DNA from: a gamma proteobacterium endosymbiont of Lamellibrachia anaximandri
GTDB lineage: Bacteria; Pseudomonadota; Gammaproteobacteria; Chromatiales; Chromatiaceae
DNA length: 48,789 nt
Direction of reading: 5' to 3'
Assembly (NCBI GenBank): GCA_016756855.1
Contig: JAESPD010000027.1
Location: 1 to 48,789 of the forward strand
Shown: positions 42,058 to 48,789 of the stretch, piece by piece
Position numbering within the stretch: the stretch's first letter is position 1
Layout: the number at the start of each line of letters is the position of its first letter
Translations under genes and position numbers: made by a program
The notes under the pieces: model-generated
What the model was told of the DNA's origin: nothing
Seen by the model: the letters and a program-made list of their open reading frames with translations, nothing else
The model's database searches: none

Positions 42058-43584
42058 CTAATAAATATTAATCAATGAGTTATGAGTATTAATTAATGTA
42101 ATATCTCTTGATGTCCATGCAACGTTCGAAGCGTGCTCCAGCATCAGCTGATCAAGCTTCTGCAACCAACTCATGAGTTCTTCAGCGTCGAGTTGAGGAT
42201 CTTCGTAACCGTGGCAACTCTCCGGCAGGAGGGCGAGATGAGCGGCGACCACCCCCGCGCTACGATTATCATTGGTGATTATCGCGTAGTAGGTCTCCCG
42301 TTCGGATTGATCATCACCATGCAGCACGCCCTCCACGCCTCGCCGGTGCCGTGAAGGCAGGCGCAGGGTCTTTCCATTGGAATTCCGGGAAGATCTCACT
42401 CCAAGATGTTGGCACTCTGATGGGGCGAGACGAAACAGTGCACCGTCGCCACGCTTTTTGAAGAAAAACCCCCGGCTCTGCGCAGACGCAGCTATCTCCA
42501 AGGCAAAGCACCCCTGCTTGGGAATGACCGCCTGCCCATTGAGCACGCGCTCTCCTGAGCGCCAGGGATGGCGTGTGCCGCAAAGCGAGAGTTTTCTCGG
42601 TGTGATGATCTGGAGGACGCCGGCACTTTTTGCCACTCTCTCCGGCCTCTTTTTCTGGGCAGGGACGGCCTCGGCGATTGTGGCCTGTGCGGGACCAGAC
42701 AGAAGATAGGTACTGACACTGATATCCGGCAATGCCGAAGCAGCCTCGGCAGGTTGGGCCAGAATCCAGAACTGCTGCAGATTTCCTGAGATCCGGTGAG
42801 TTTTTCCTTTTATCGTCAGATCGGCATCAGCCTGTTTTTGTTCAATATGAACATCACCAAAACGGGCAAGATAGTGAGTGAGCAGTTCCATGGTTGTACG
42901 CGACTGCGCTTCACCACCTTCATAAGGCTGAATATGAAGTTTGGGATTTTGAACAGGCAACTGTTTAAGACGGCAGTAGAGGTCATCAGCCAGTTGTCTG
43001 GCCATAAGATCCGGCTGTCCCTGAACAAAAGGCAGCATTCGCAGACCTCGAAGTGACTCATCCAGATGCACAGTGCGCAGCAATTCCGCCTGCTGGCGGG
43101 ATGCCTCTCCCTGCCACTGTCGGCTGAACCCGGAGACCCAGCTGTTCTGTTGCAGATCCAATGCCCTGAGGGTCAGATTCAACTGCCGACTGCTGTCGAG
43201 TCTGAGGTCCAGGCCGATGAAATAGTGGATCGGCTGTTCACCATCACAGGGCTTAGTGGGTCTATCCTGGTGACTCCAATGCTTGTCCCGTTGTTGTCGG
43301 GCCAGATGGATACCCGCAGTCGCCAGTAGTTCGGCGTTGATTTTGTCGCGGATGTCCCGTGTCAGCTGGTCCATTTTTGGTTGAATCGCACCGTCCTTCA
43401 GTCTGCCCAACAGTATGGGTTCTCCCTGGAAACGGGGATGCTGGCGGAGTTGTGTCTTGAGATAGGGGATAAGATCCTGCTCAACCCACTGGTCAAGGGT
43501 GGATTGTGATGCGAGTCTGGTCGGTTGGGTGACACAACCACTCAGGCTTATCAGAAGAAGAGTAAGACAGATTGATCTAAACAT
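42058..43584 (-). CDS. Large lipoprotein of unknown function
   Basis: The ATG at 43584, with a strong AAAGGAGA ribosome binding site, gives 508 residues. The lipobox LISLSGC places the lipidated Cys at residue 17. Residues about 25-220 look like a CsgG/LpoB/FlgO-type alpha-beta domain. A region about 320-440, with repeated short strands and G/R-rich turns (LSLCGTRHPWRSGERVLNGQ; GFFFKKRGDGALFRL), faintly resembles DUF4384; both are pattern impressions. It begins 8 bases inside the end of the ExbD-like gene. It is probably attached to the outer membrane. I cannot assign a function. Confidence 0.65.
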   Translation of the reverse strand: MFRSICLTLLLISLSGCVTQPTRLASQSTLDQWVEQDLIPYLKTQLRQHPRFQGEPILLGRLKDGAIQPKMDQLTRDIRDKINAELLATAGIHLARQQRDKHWSHQDRPTKPCDGEQPIHYFIGLDLRLDSSRQLNLTLRALDLQQNSWVSGFSRQWQGEASRQQAELLRTVHLDESLRGLRMLPFVQGQPDLMARQLADDLYCRLKQLPVQNPKLHIQPYEGGEAQSRTTMELLTHYLARFGDVHIEQKQADADLTIKGKTHRISGNLQQFWILAQPAEAASALPDISVSTYLLSGPAQATIAEAVPAQKKRPERVAKSAGVLQIITPRKLSLCGTRHPWRSGERVLNGQAVIPKQGCFALEIAASAQSRGFFFKKRGDGALFRLAPSECQHLGVRSSRNSNGKTLRLPSRHRRGVEGVLHGDDQSERETYYAIITNDNRSAGVVAAHLALLPESCHGYEDPQLDAEELMSWLQKLDQLMLEHASNVAWTSRDITLINTHNSLINIY

Positions 43585-44422
43585 TCCCTTGTCTCCTTTC
43601 CAGTTTGACACGGCCCAGGGCATCGATAATGAGCAGACCACCACTGGACTCCTGCATTAATTGTTGAATTTTTCCCTGCAACAGATGGGGCAGTTCCACG
43701 CCCCAAACGACCTGTGTTCCTGCTGAAGTGACGGGCCGTTGTCGGAAGGCCTGCAGGACATCACCGGGTACTGTTTCAGGCATCATTTCATGGTAGCGTC
43801 GGGGAGAGGGCGAAACATGAAACACGTTTTTTCCATTGGAAAAAGTAAGCTTCCAGGTTGTTTCCGGGCCTAGAGCATAGAGTTTAATACTCTCGTTTTG
43901 AACAAGGTGTTTTAAAGCCAGATCTGAGGAGAATCTCAGTTCAAATCCTGGTTCTTCATCTTTAGTGGTGTCTGTCTCCTGCGCCTCGATAGGAGTGACG
44001 GTTTGAGGTTTTTTCTTTAACTGCTGATCCAGGGTCGATAGATCTTTCCGACGCTGTTTAATCTTTAGATTCAATGCAGAGAGTTGCTGCTGTTTCTGTT
44101 GAGACTGTGCCGTCAGCACCTTCTGTTCGTCAGAAATCCTGCGATGTTTTTGCTGTTGTTGTTCGAGATCTGTATGAAGTTGCTCCAGAGAGGCGATGAG
44201 GGTCTGCTGCACCTGTTCCAATCGACTGTTGTCGGCTTTCTCTTCAACGATTTTGGGTTCTTCCGAAGCGGCCTGCGGCAGTGACTGCACCAAGGCAAAG
44301 ATCGCCATCAGACAAAAGCCGAGAATTGCCATAAAGCGCATCACATCGGCCTGCAGTTCATCCGTGCCACCAGATCCTGCATGGGGATCAGCGCTGTAGA
44401 TTTGTGAGTGCCAGAGGTTCAT
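43577..44422 (-). CDS. ExbD/TolR-like membrane protein with long coiled coil
   Basis: The ATG at 44422 gives 281 residues; the longer frame to 44566 would lie deep inside the preceding gene. A short cytoplasmic tail leads to one membrane helix (about 27-48). At its entry is ADVMRFMAILGF, closely similar to the IDVM motif of ExbD that carries the proton-path Asp (here D26). A Gln/Lys-rich coiled coil covers about 65-135, and an unfamiliar C-terminal domain of about 130 residues follows. It overlaps the ExbB-like gene by 35 bases. This size and architecture differ from ExbD, TolR and MotB. Confidence 0.65.
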   Translation of the reverse strand: MNLWHSQIYSADPHAGSGGTDELQADVMRFMAILGFCLMAIFALVQSLPQAASEEPKIVEEKADNSRLEQVQQTLIASLEQLHTDLEQQQQKHRRISDEQKVLTAQSQQKQQQLSALNLKIKQRRKDLSTLDQQLKKKPQTVTPIEAQETDTTKDEEPGFELRFSSDLALKHLVQNESIKLYALGPETTWKLTFSNGKNVFHVSPSPRRYHEMMPETVPGDVLQAFRQRPVTSAGTQVVWGVELPHLLQGKIQQLMQESSGGLLIIDALGRVKLERRQGNV

Positions 44423-45065
44423 CCCGATTCTCTTGGTGGTGGCTGATTTGTTGCAAGTGGCTGTCGATGCGATCCAATGAGGTCTGTACTGCCGTGTTGT
44501 GCTGCTCGGCCAAATGGCTGTAGTAGCGCTGTAGCTCACCACCAACGGCAACTGCCTTGACGACACGCATCAGATAGCCGCCAATGCCGCCGAATATGGT
44601 GGTGGAGAGCGCGAGCAGGATCCCTCCATCGACCAATCGTTGAAGAATGACGAAGGCACCGAGTTGCGCTGCGCTCTCAGGATTGCCGAGAGCGGAGAGC
44701 AGGGCACTGCGCATTCCGATGGCGGTCCAGATCACGCCAATGCCGAAAAACAGCCCGATCCAGATATCGGTCAGGTGTGCCGCCTGGACGATCCTGTCGA
44801 TGGATTGTCCTGCAGTAATGCGTTGCCGCAGGGTGCGCAGACTCAGCAGAAACAGCAGGAATACCAGGGTGAAAGGCCAAATAGCCATGCCCATATTGCG
44901 GCTGCTCCAGCTAAACAGGTTTTGCAAGCCTTCCAGGGATTCGGCTGAGATTGTCACCAGGTTTTGGGCCGACAGCAGCCACAATAGCAGGCTGCCAAGA
45001 CTCAAGGTGATAAACAAACCCAGCAGAACCCCCTTCAGAAAGCGACTGAGATACCCCCTTTTCAT
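44388..45065 (-). CDS. ExbB/TolQ/MotA-like membrane protein
   Basis: The ATG at 45065 gives 225 residues; the frame to 45173 runs through the neighbour's stop region. There are four membrane helices, at about 11-32, 55-77, 103-125 and 143-170. The last two resemble the proton-channel domain of ExbB/TolQ/MotA, with IGVIWTAIGMRSALL matching the third ExbB segment and VDGGILLALSTTIFGGIGGYLM the fourth. A cytoplasmic helical tail follows. With the overlapping ExbD-like gene it should make a proton-conducting motor. Divergence from known families is considerable. Confidence 0.65.
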   Translation of the reverse strand: MKRGYLSRFLKGVLLGLFITLSLGSLLLWLLSAQNLVTISAESLEGLQNLFSWSSRNMGMAIWPFTLVFLLFLLSLRTLRQRITAGQSIDRIVQAAHLTDIWIGLFFGIGVIWTAIGMRSALLSALGNPESAAQLGAFVILQRLVDGGILLALSTTIFGGIGGYLMRVVKAVAVGGELQRYYSHLAEQHNTAVQTSLDRIDSHLQQISHHQENRDEPLALTNLQR

Positions 45066-45081
45066 CGCTTCTCTTCCCGCG

Positions 45082-45627
45082 CTAATTAGCGCTGCAGGCG
45101 GTGCAGGTGGCTTCCAGCACCAGTTCCGTCTCTTGCAGCAGTCGGTCAGCGCGCTGATAACTACCGGTATCACGGCTGATCTTTACCAGGCCGCGCTCCT
45201 TGTCGAGTAGCTCCCGTTCCATGTTTGCCAGCACCTCCTGTTGTTTTGGACAGGTCAGGCTGCAGTTGTTGTAGTCCCCCATCAGGGAGACATATTTGAC
45301 GTTGAAATAGCGGTTGTAGATCGACTTTGCCTGCTGCTTGCTCAACAGACCCGCCTGATTTGACCAGAGTAGAAATTCGCTGAACTTCTCTTTGTTCGCA
45401 GGTTTTGGATCGCTCTCGGCAATATTCATCAGACGCCCAAGGTAGGCATCGAACTGGAAGCTGCATACATCACTCAAATCACTCTTCGACTGGCTTACGG
45501 CGACATCCAGGTCGTGACCCTGTGGCGGGATGCAGGCGTTGGCCTTTACCGGCTGGGTGTCGCAACCGGCGGTGAATGAAACGGTGGCAAAAAGAGCCGC
45601 TGTGATCAGTACTTTTGTGCTATTCAT
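45082..45627 (-). CDS. Cysteine-rich lipoprotein of unknown function
   Basis: A 181-residue protein with a lipoprotein signal; SFTAGC puts the lipidated Cys at residue 22. The mature part has six further cysteines (ACIPP, VCSFQF, NCSLTCP, TCTACSAN), which suggests disulfides or metal binding in the periplasm. Much of it is helical. The GGGAGA ribosome binding site is good. It lies 12 bases after the first gene of the operon and 16 bases before the ExbB-like gene. I do not recognise a family. Confidence 0.6.
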   Translation of the reverse strand: MNSTKVLITAALFATVSFTAGCDTQPVKANACIPPQGHDLDVAVSQSKSDLSDVCSFQFDAYLGRLMNIAESDPKPANKEKFSEFLLWSNQAGLLSKQQAKSIYNRYFNVKYVSLMGDYNNCSLTCPKQQEVLANMERELLDKERGLVKISRDTGSYQRADRLLQETELVLEATCTACSAN

Positions 45628-45639
45628 GGTGTTTCTCCC

Positions 45640-46485
45640 TTAGAGGCTGAGTGGGCTCTGGTACGCTGTGCTGTCTGCAGTGGTTGGAGGCGCCGCAAGG
45701 GGCATTTCACTCTCCGGATCACCAAACAGGATGCCCTTGACCCCGTTTACCACCTCCAGCATCTCAGGCGTGATGGTGCCGAAGGATTGGTTGAGTTGGC
45801 CCATGAGGGTGGCTCTGCTGATCTCCTGTCGGGTGCGGGCGATCAGATCGGAGGTCTCTTCCATGTCCAGGTATATGTCGGAGGCGATGACCGCCATGGA
45901 TGAACCCTGCGACGATGAGCTGTTGGAGACCAGTTTGTAATACTGGCTGAAGCGGTCGCTGAGCCGCATGCCGGAGCGCCCACGCAGGTTGGGCCGGGTC
46001 TGTGATGCCTGCTTGCCGGACTGCCCGCCGAGCAGGTTCTCCTGCAGGGACCAGGGTGTCATGCCATTCCCCAACTCCTTGCGAAGACGTTTCGCCAGAC
46101 TCTTGCGGGTCGTCTCCACCGCCTGCTCCATGGTGGGCAGGTTGCTCTCCATGATGTTCAGCATTTCGAGATAGGTTGCTCCAAGTTGCTTGTTCAACTG
46201 GGCACAGCCGGGATCGTCATCCGCCTCTTCGCATTTACTGTCGATGATCAGTTGCTGCTGTTGATCCAGACGGGATATCACCTCCTGCAACCCGCTCTCC
46301 ATCTCTTTGGCAACGCTGCCGGTGTGGCGAATGTCCTCGAGTACCGTGGTGGGGAAGAGCTTGAGGGTAGGGGTGTTGGCTGCCTGGGTCGGGATGGCGA
46401 ACAGCAACATCCAGGCCAAAACAAGTGCCGAAAACGGCTGCAAGCCGGTTGAATCTGATAGGTTGAATTTGCTTGGGGTGCTCAT
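45640..46485 (-). CDS. Secreted, mostly helical protein of unknown function
   Basis: A 281-residue protein with a signal peptide ending near residue 35 (IPTQA-A). The mature part has long helical stretches (KEMESGLQEVISRLDQQQQL; YLEMLNIMESNLPTMEQAVE), a Gly/Gln/Ser-rich middle and a Pro-rich end. Two cysteines (KCEEADDDPGCAQL) could form a disulfide. A very strong ribosome binding site (AGGAGGGA) precedes the ATG at 46485, marking it as the first gene of the operon. The family is not recognised. Confidence 0.6.
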   Translation of the reverse strand: MSTPSKFNLSDSTGLQPFSALVLAWMLLFAIPTQAANTPTLKLFPTTVLEDIRHTGSVAKEMESGLQEVISRLDQQQQLIIDSKCEEADDDPGCAQLNKQLGATYLEMLNIMESNLPTMEQAVETTRKSLAKRLRKELGNGMTPWSLQENLLGGQSGKQASQTRPNLRGRSGMRLSDRFSQYYKLVSNSSSSQGSSMAVIASDIYLDMEETSDLIARTRQEISRATLMGQLNQSFGTITPEMLEVVNGVKGILFGDPESEMPLAAPPTTADSTAYQSPLSL

Positions 46486-46630
46486 GGTTTTATCCCTCCT
46501 GATTGAGCGGTGACCCTTGTCATCCTCGAATGGCGATTTAGGATCTCTGTTGGAGATTGTGGAGGCTGTTAACTGAACGGAGCCTGAACGGTGTTCAGAA
46601 ATAGCGTGGTCACGTATATTTCACCGCACT

Positions 46631-48346
46631 ATGCCAAACCTGGAAACCACAACCCGACCCGAGACATCAGCGATTGCACTGGTGACCCTGCATGCAGGCT
46701 ACAGCCACTCCTCATTGGCGCTGCAGTCGATTGCCGCTTTCTGTCGCGGCGAGCCTTTCCACGACGAGATCCACCTGTTTGAACCGCTGGTCAATGTGAA
46801 TCACCAGCAGCTGATCGAATCGCTGGTGGCGTTGGCGCCGGCGGTGATCGGATTCTCGACCTATCTCTGGAACATCCAGGCGTCCATCAGACTGACACGG
46901 TTACTGAAGCAGCTTCTGCCGGAGTCGCTTTTTGTTTTCGGTGGTCCCGAAGCGGGACCGCGAGGCGCTGAGTTGTTGGGCAGAGTGGATGCAATCGATT
47001 TCATTGTGGACGGGGAGGGTGAAGCTGCTTTTCGTGATCTGGTGCGCTGGCGTCTTTACGGCGAGGGTGATCTTTCCGAAATATCGGGGCTGATCTGGCG
47101 CAAAGGCGGAACGATAGAGACCAATCTGATACAGATGCTGCCGGTGGAGGCGATTTCCTCACCGATTGCCCTGGGTTTGACGGATTTCACCAAGCCATTG
47201 GTTTACTGGGAGACCTCCCGTGGTTGTCCCTATCGCTGTACCTTCTGCACCAGTGCCACCGACAGGCTGCGTGCATTTCCTGTGAAGAGGGTGGAAACCG
47301 AACTCCAGATGCTAGAGGGGCTTGAGGCCAAAACAGTGAAACTGCTCGATCGCAGTTTCCATCTCGGAAAAAAGCGCACAGTAGAGCTTCTGCAGCGATT
47401 CGCCCATACGCCGGAGAGTCTGCGTTTCCATCTGGAGCTGAATCCGGACCGGATCTCCCCCGAGGCAATGGCGGTATTTCGCCAGGCAGTACCAGGGAAG
47501 TTCCAGTTTGAGATCGGACTGCAGACCCTGAGCGAGCCGGTGCTTGATGCCATCGACAGGCAGATGGATATCCCCAAGGCACTGGCGAATATTCGTGAGT
47601 TGGTCGAACTGAAAAAACACCCGGTCCATCTCGACCTGATCATAGGGCTGCCGGGAGAGGATGCAGCACAATGCAGTGACTCCCTGAACCGTGTATTTCG
47701 GCTCCATCCTGGCCATCTTCAGCTGGGCGCCTTGAAAATGCTGCCTGGTACACCCCTACAGATGCAGGCGGGGCCGTTGGGTTATCGTTGGGACAGGGAG
47801 CCGCCCTATGAAGTGCTCTCACACCCACTGCTCACTTTTCAGGAATTATCGCGGTTTAAGCTCTACGCGGAGTTGCTGGAACGTCTTTGGAATAGCGACT
47901 ACCTGGCTCATACACTGATGTGGCTGGTACCGCGCTATTTTGACGATGAGATCGTTGCCTGTTTCGATGCATTGTTAGTCGCGACGGGTGAGCGACTGGC
48001 TCGTGAAAATCTGCAGCCTGACCGGTTATTCGGTCTGGTCGTAGATTTCCTCGAGCCCATGCTGACTGGAGACCCCCGGTTACAGGAGTTGCTGCTCTGG
48101 GACTACAGTCGATTCAGTCTGGTCAATGGCAAGACACCATCCTGGATCGCTGAGCATCTACATGAGTGTGGAAAATTCGTGGTGCAGGGCAGTCGGCGCC
48201 AGTTGCCGATACTGTCACTCTCCAGCGAGGCGGCAGAGATCATCAGCCGCCGTGCCTTGGAGCCGACTGCAGCAGGTCGATATGCAGTCTGGCCGCGACA
48301 GCACAAAAAAGGCAAACCAGTGGAAATTTTTAAGGTGCATATGTAA
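46631..48346 (+). CDS. B12-binding-domain radical SAM protein (DUF4080 type)
   Basis: A 571-residue protein. The N-terminal B12-binding-like Rossmann domain covers about 15-150 (VTLHAGYSHSSLALQ; VIGFSTYLWN; VFGGPEAGPR). A radical SAM domain follows, with cluster motif C-x3-C-x2-C (RGCPYRCTFC) and ELNPDRISPE and GLPGEDAAQ segments. The C-terminal DUF4080 domain (about 380-550) is complete. The usual cobalamin-dependent B12 histidine motif is not evident. Substrate unknown. It is divergent from the envelope operon, with 145 bases between them. Confidence 0.88.
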   Translation: MPNLETTTRPETSAIALVTLHAGYSHSSLALQSIAAFCRGEPFHDEIHLFEPLVNVNHQQLIESLVALAPAVIGFSTYLWNIQASIRLTRLLKQLLPESLFVFGGPEAGPRGAELLGRVDAIDFIVDGEGEAAFRDLVRWRLYGEGDLSEISGLIWRKGGTIETNLIQMLPVEAISSPIALGLTDFTKPLVYWETSRGCPYRCTFCTSATDRLRAFPVKRVETELQMLEGLEAKTVKLLDRSFHLGKKRTVELLQRFAHTPESLRFHLELNPDRISPEAMAVFRQAVPGKFQFEIGLQTLSEPVLDAIDRQMDIPKALANIRELVELKKHPVHLDLIIGLPGEDAAQCSDSLNRVFRLHPGHLQLGALKMLPGTPLQMQAGPLGYRWDREPPYEVLSHPLLTFQELSRFKLYAELLERLWNSDYLAHTLMWLVPRYFDDEIVACFDALLVATGERLARENLQPDRLFGLVVDFLEPMLTGDPRLQELLLWDYSRFSLVNGKTPSWIAEHLHECGKFVVQGSRRQLPILSLSSEAAEIISRRALEPTAAGRYAVWPRQHKKGKPVEIFKVHM

Positions 48347-48389
48347 GAAGGCCAAGCGCCAGGGGCACAGAAGTCAATCCCAATCGATT

Positions 48390-48474
48390 TTACATATCTG
48401 ACCAAACAGCATATTCATTGCCACTAGGGTCACAAAAATGGAAACGACGGCCGCCTGGAAATGAAAAGATTGGT
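48390..48474 (-). pseudogene. C-terminal remnant of a glyoxalase/VOC-family gene
   Basis: Reading the minus strand toward the stop at 48390-48392 gives PGGRRFHFCDPSGNEYAVWS-DM, the typical end of a VOC (glyoxalase/bleomycin-resistance) protein. The frame is lost upstream at about 48474, where IS66-like terminal sequence begins. The 5' part has been removed or displaced by the insertion element and is not in the window. Confidence 0.7.
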
Positions 48475-48789
48475 GTAACTATTCAGCCCATTCTGCCATG
48501 CCCATGGATATTAGGCCTCATCCATTTTCATAAAGCCTGGATTCTGTCCTTTAAAAAGCAATGCCAATGCATCGGTAGCCGTCATGCCATGCTTACGGCA
48601 GGTTGACAGGTAACTGCGAACCCGACAAAAGATCTTCGCCCCCTCCATAGACCGGAAGCAACCAGAGATCTTTTGCTGCACCTTGGTCATACGTAGATCA
48701 TTCTCACCCTGATTGTTGGTAAAAGGAACAATCTCATTTTCCATGAAACGCAGGACATCTTGTTCGAAGTCGCGCAATCTCTCCAGCAG
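48473..48789 (-). mobile_element. IS66-family insertion sequence, one end (cut by window edge)
   Basis: The element contains the transposase C-terminus (48511-48789) and ends near 48473, where GTGTAACTATTCAGCCC may be the terminal inverted repeat. The end was placed by the break in the VOC reading frame, not by a second repeat copy. The rest lies beyond the right edge. Confidence 0.6.
48511..48789 (-). CDS. IS66-family transposase, C-terminal part
   Basis: About 92 residues open to the right edge. The segment VPFTNNQGENDLRMTKVQQK, the SGCFRSMEGAKIFCRVRSYL block and the RKHGMTATDALALLF end are characteristic of the IS66 transposase C-terminus, with the final catalytic Glu in NNQGEND. The N-terminal and DDE core parts lie outside the window. 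It belongs to the insertion that truncated the VOC gene. Confidence 0.9.
   Translation of the reverse strand: MLERLRDFEQDVLRFMENEIVPFTNNQGENDLRMTKVQQKISGCFRSMEGAKIFCRVRSYLSTCRKHGMTATDALALLFKGQNPGFMKMDEA

Noticed and set aside
44388-45065. ExbB-like gene considered as MotA or a Zorya ZorA
   Set aside because: It lacks the long cytoplasmic loop and conserved charged residues of MotA and the long tail of ZorA, and no ZorC/ZorD or OmpA-like MotB is present.

Overview
The window reads as one stretch of a gammaproteobacterial chromosome. The evidence is the block rpsF-rpsR-(DUF2232)-rplI-dnaB-alr-radA, a polar-flagellum regulon of the FleQ/FleS/FleR type with sigma-54 promoters, rdgC, and the oxygen-independent ubiquinone genes ubiT, ubiU and ubiV. 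Gene content fits a facultatively anaerobic member of the Chromatiales or of the sulfur-oxidising symbiont relatives, but nothing here fixes the genus. The first 127 bases repeat exactly inside the window, and the last bases run into an IS66-type transposase cut by the edge. The window may therefore be a whole assembled contig ending at repeats.

Layout. 1-2.6 kb: the 5' end of a NodU/CmcH-type carbamoyltransferase, then an AT-richer pair (SGNH hydrolase, membrane acyltransferase) abutting a tRNA-Lys. 2.7-9.4 kb: a DUF971-MoaD fusion with a TauD-like dioxygenase, ubiT, murI, and a minus-strand run of two radical SAM genes, ubiU and ubiV, preceded by a good FNR-like box. 9.4-17.3 kb: an HDOD protein, divergent from the ribosomal protein/dnaB/alr/radA block. 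17.4-22.3 kb: an SGNH protein facing a carbamoyltransferase-SxtJ-DUF5989 operon, then overlapping FHA and PilZ genes. 22.9-34.2 kb: fleQ, fleS, fleR, fliEFGHIJ, and a divergently read FliK-like/FlhB-like pair. 34.3-36.9 kb: a GYF-like/pentapeptide-repeat membrane protein, an AMMECR1 protein and rdgC. 37.2-40.6 kb: three nucleotide-sugar genes (UDP-HexNAc dehydrogenase and two epimerases). 40.7-46.5 kb: a tightly coupled seven-gene envelope operon. 46.6-48.8 kb: a B12-binding-type radical SAM gene, a glyoxalase-family gene remnant, and an IS66 transposase end.

The most intriguing unit is the 40.7-46.5 kb operon. It encodes a secreted helical protein, a Cys-rich lipoprotein, an ExbB/TolQ/MotA-like membrane protein, an ExbD-like anchor with a DVM motif at the membrane entry and a long coiled coil, a 508-residue lipoprotein, a membrane-anchored SPOR-like protein, and a lytic transglycosylase. 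I read it as a candidate proton-driven, peptidoglycan-acting envelope machine that I cannot match to Tol-Pal, TonB-ExbBD, Mot or Zorya. Secondary points of interest are the DUF971-MoaD fusion, the tandem-repeat tail of ribosomal protein S6, a 26-bp perfect inverted array of a 7-base repeat, FNR-like boxes at the ubi genes, and a candidate sRNA with a C-rich loop after rdgC.
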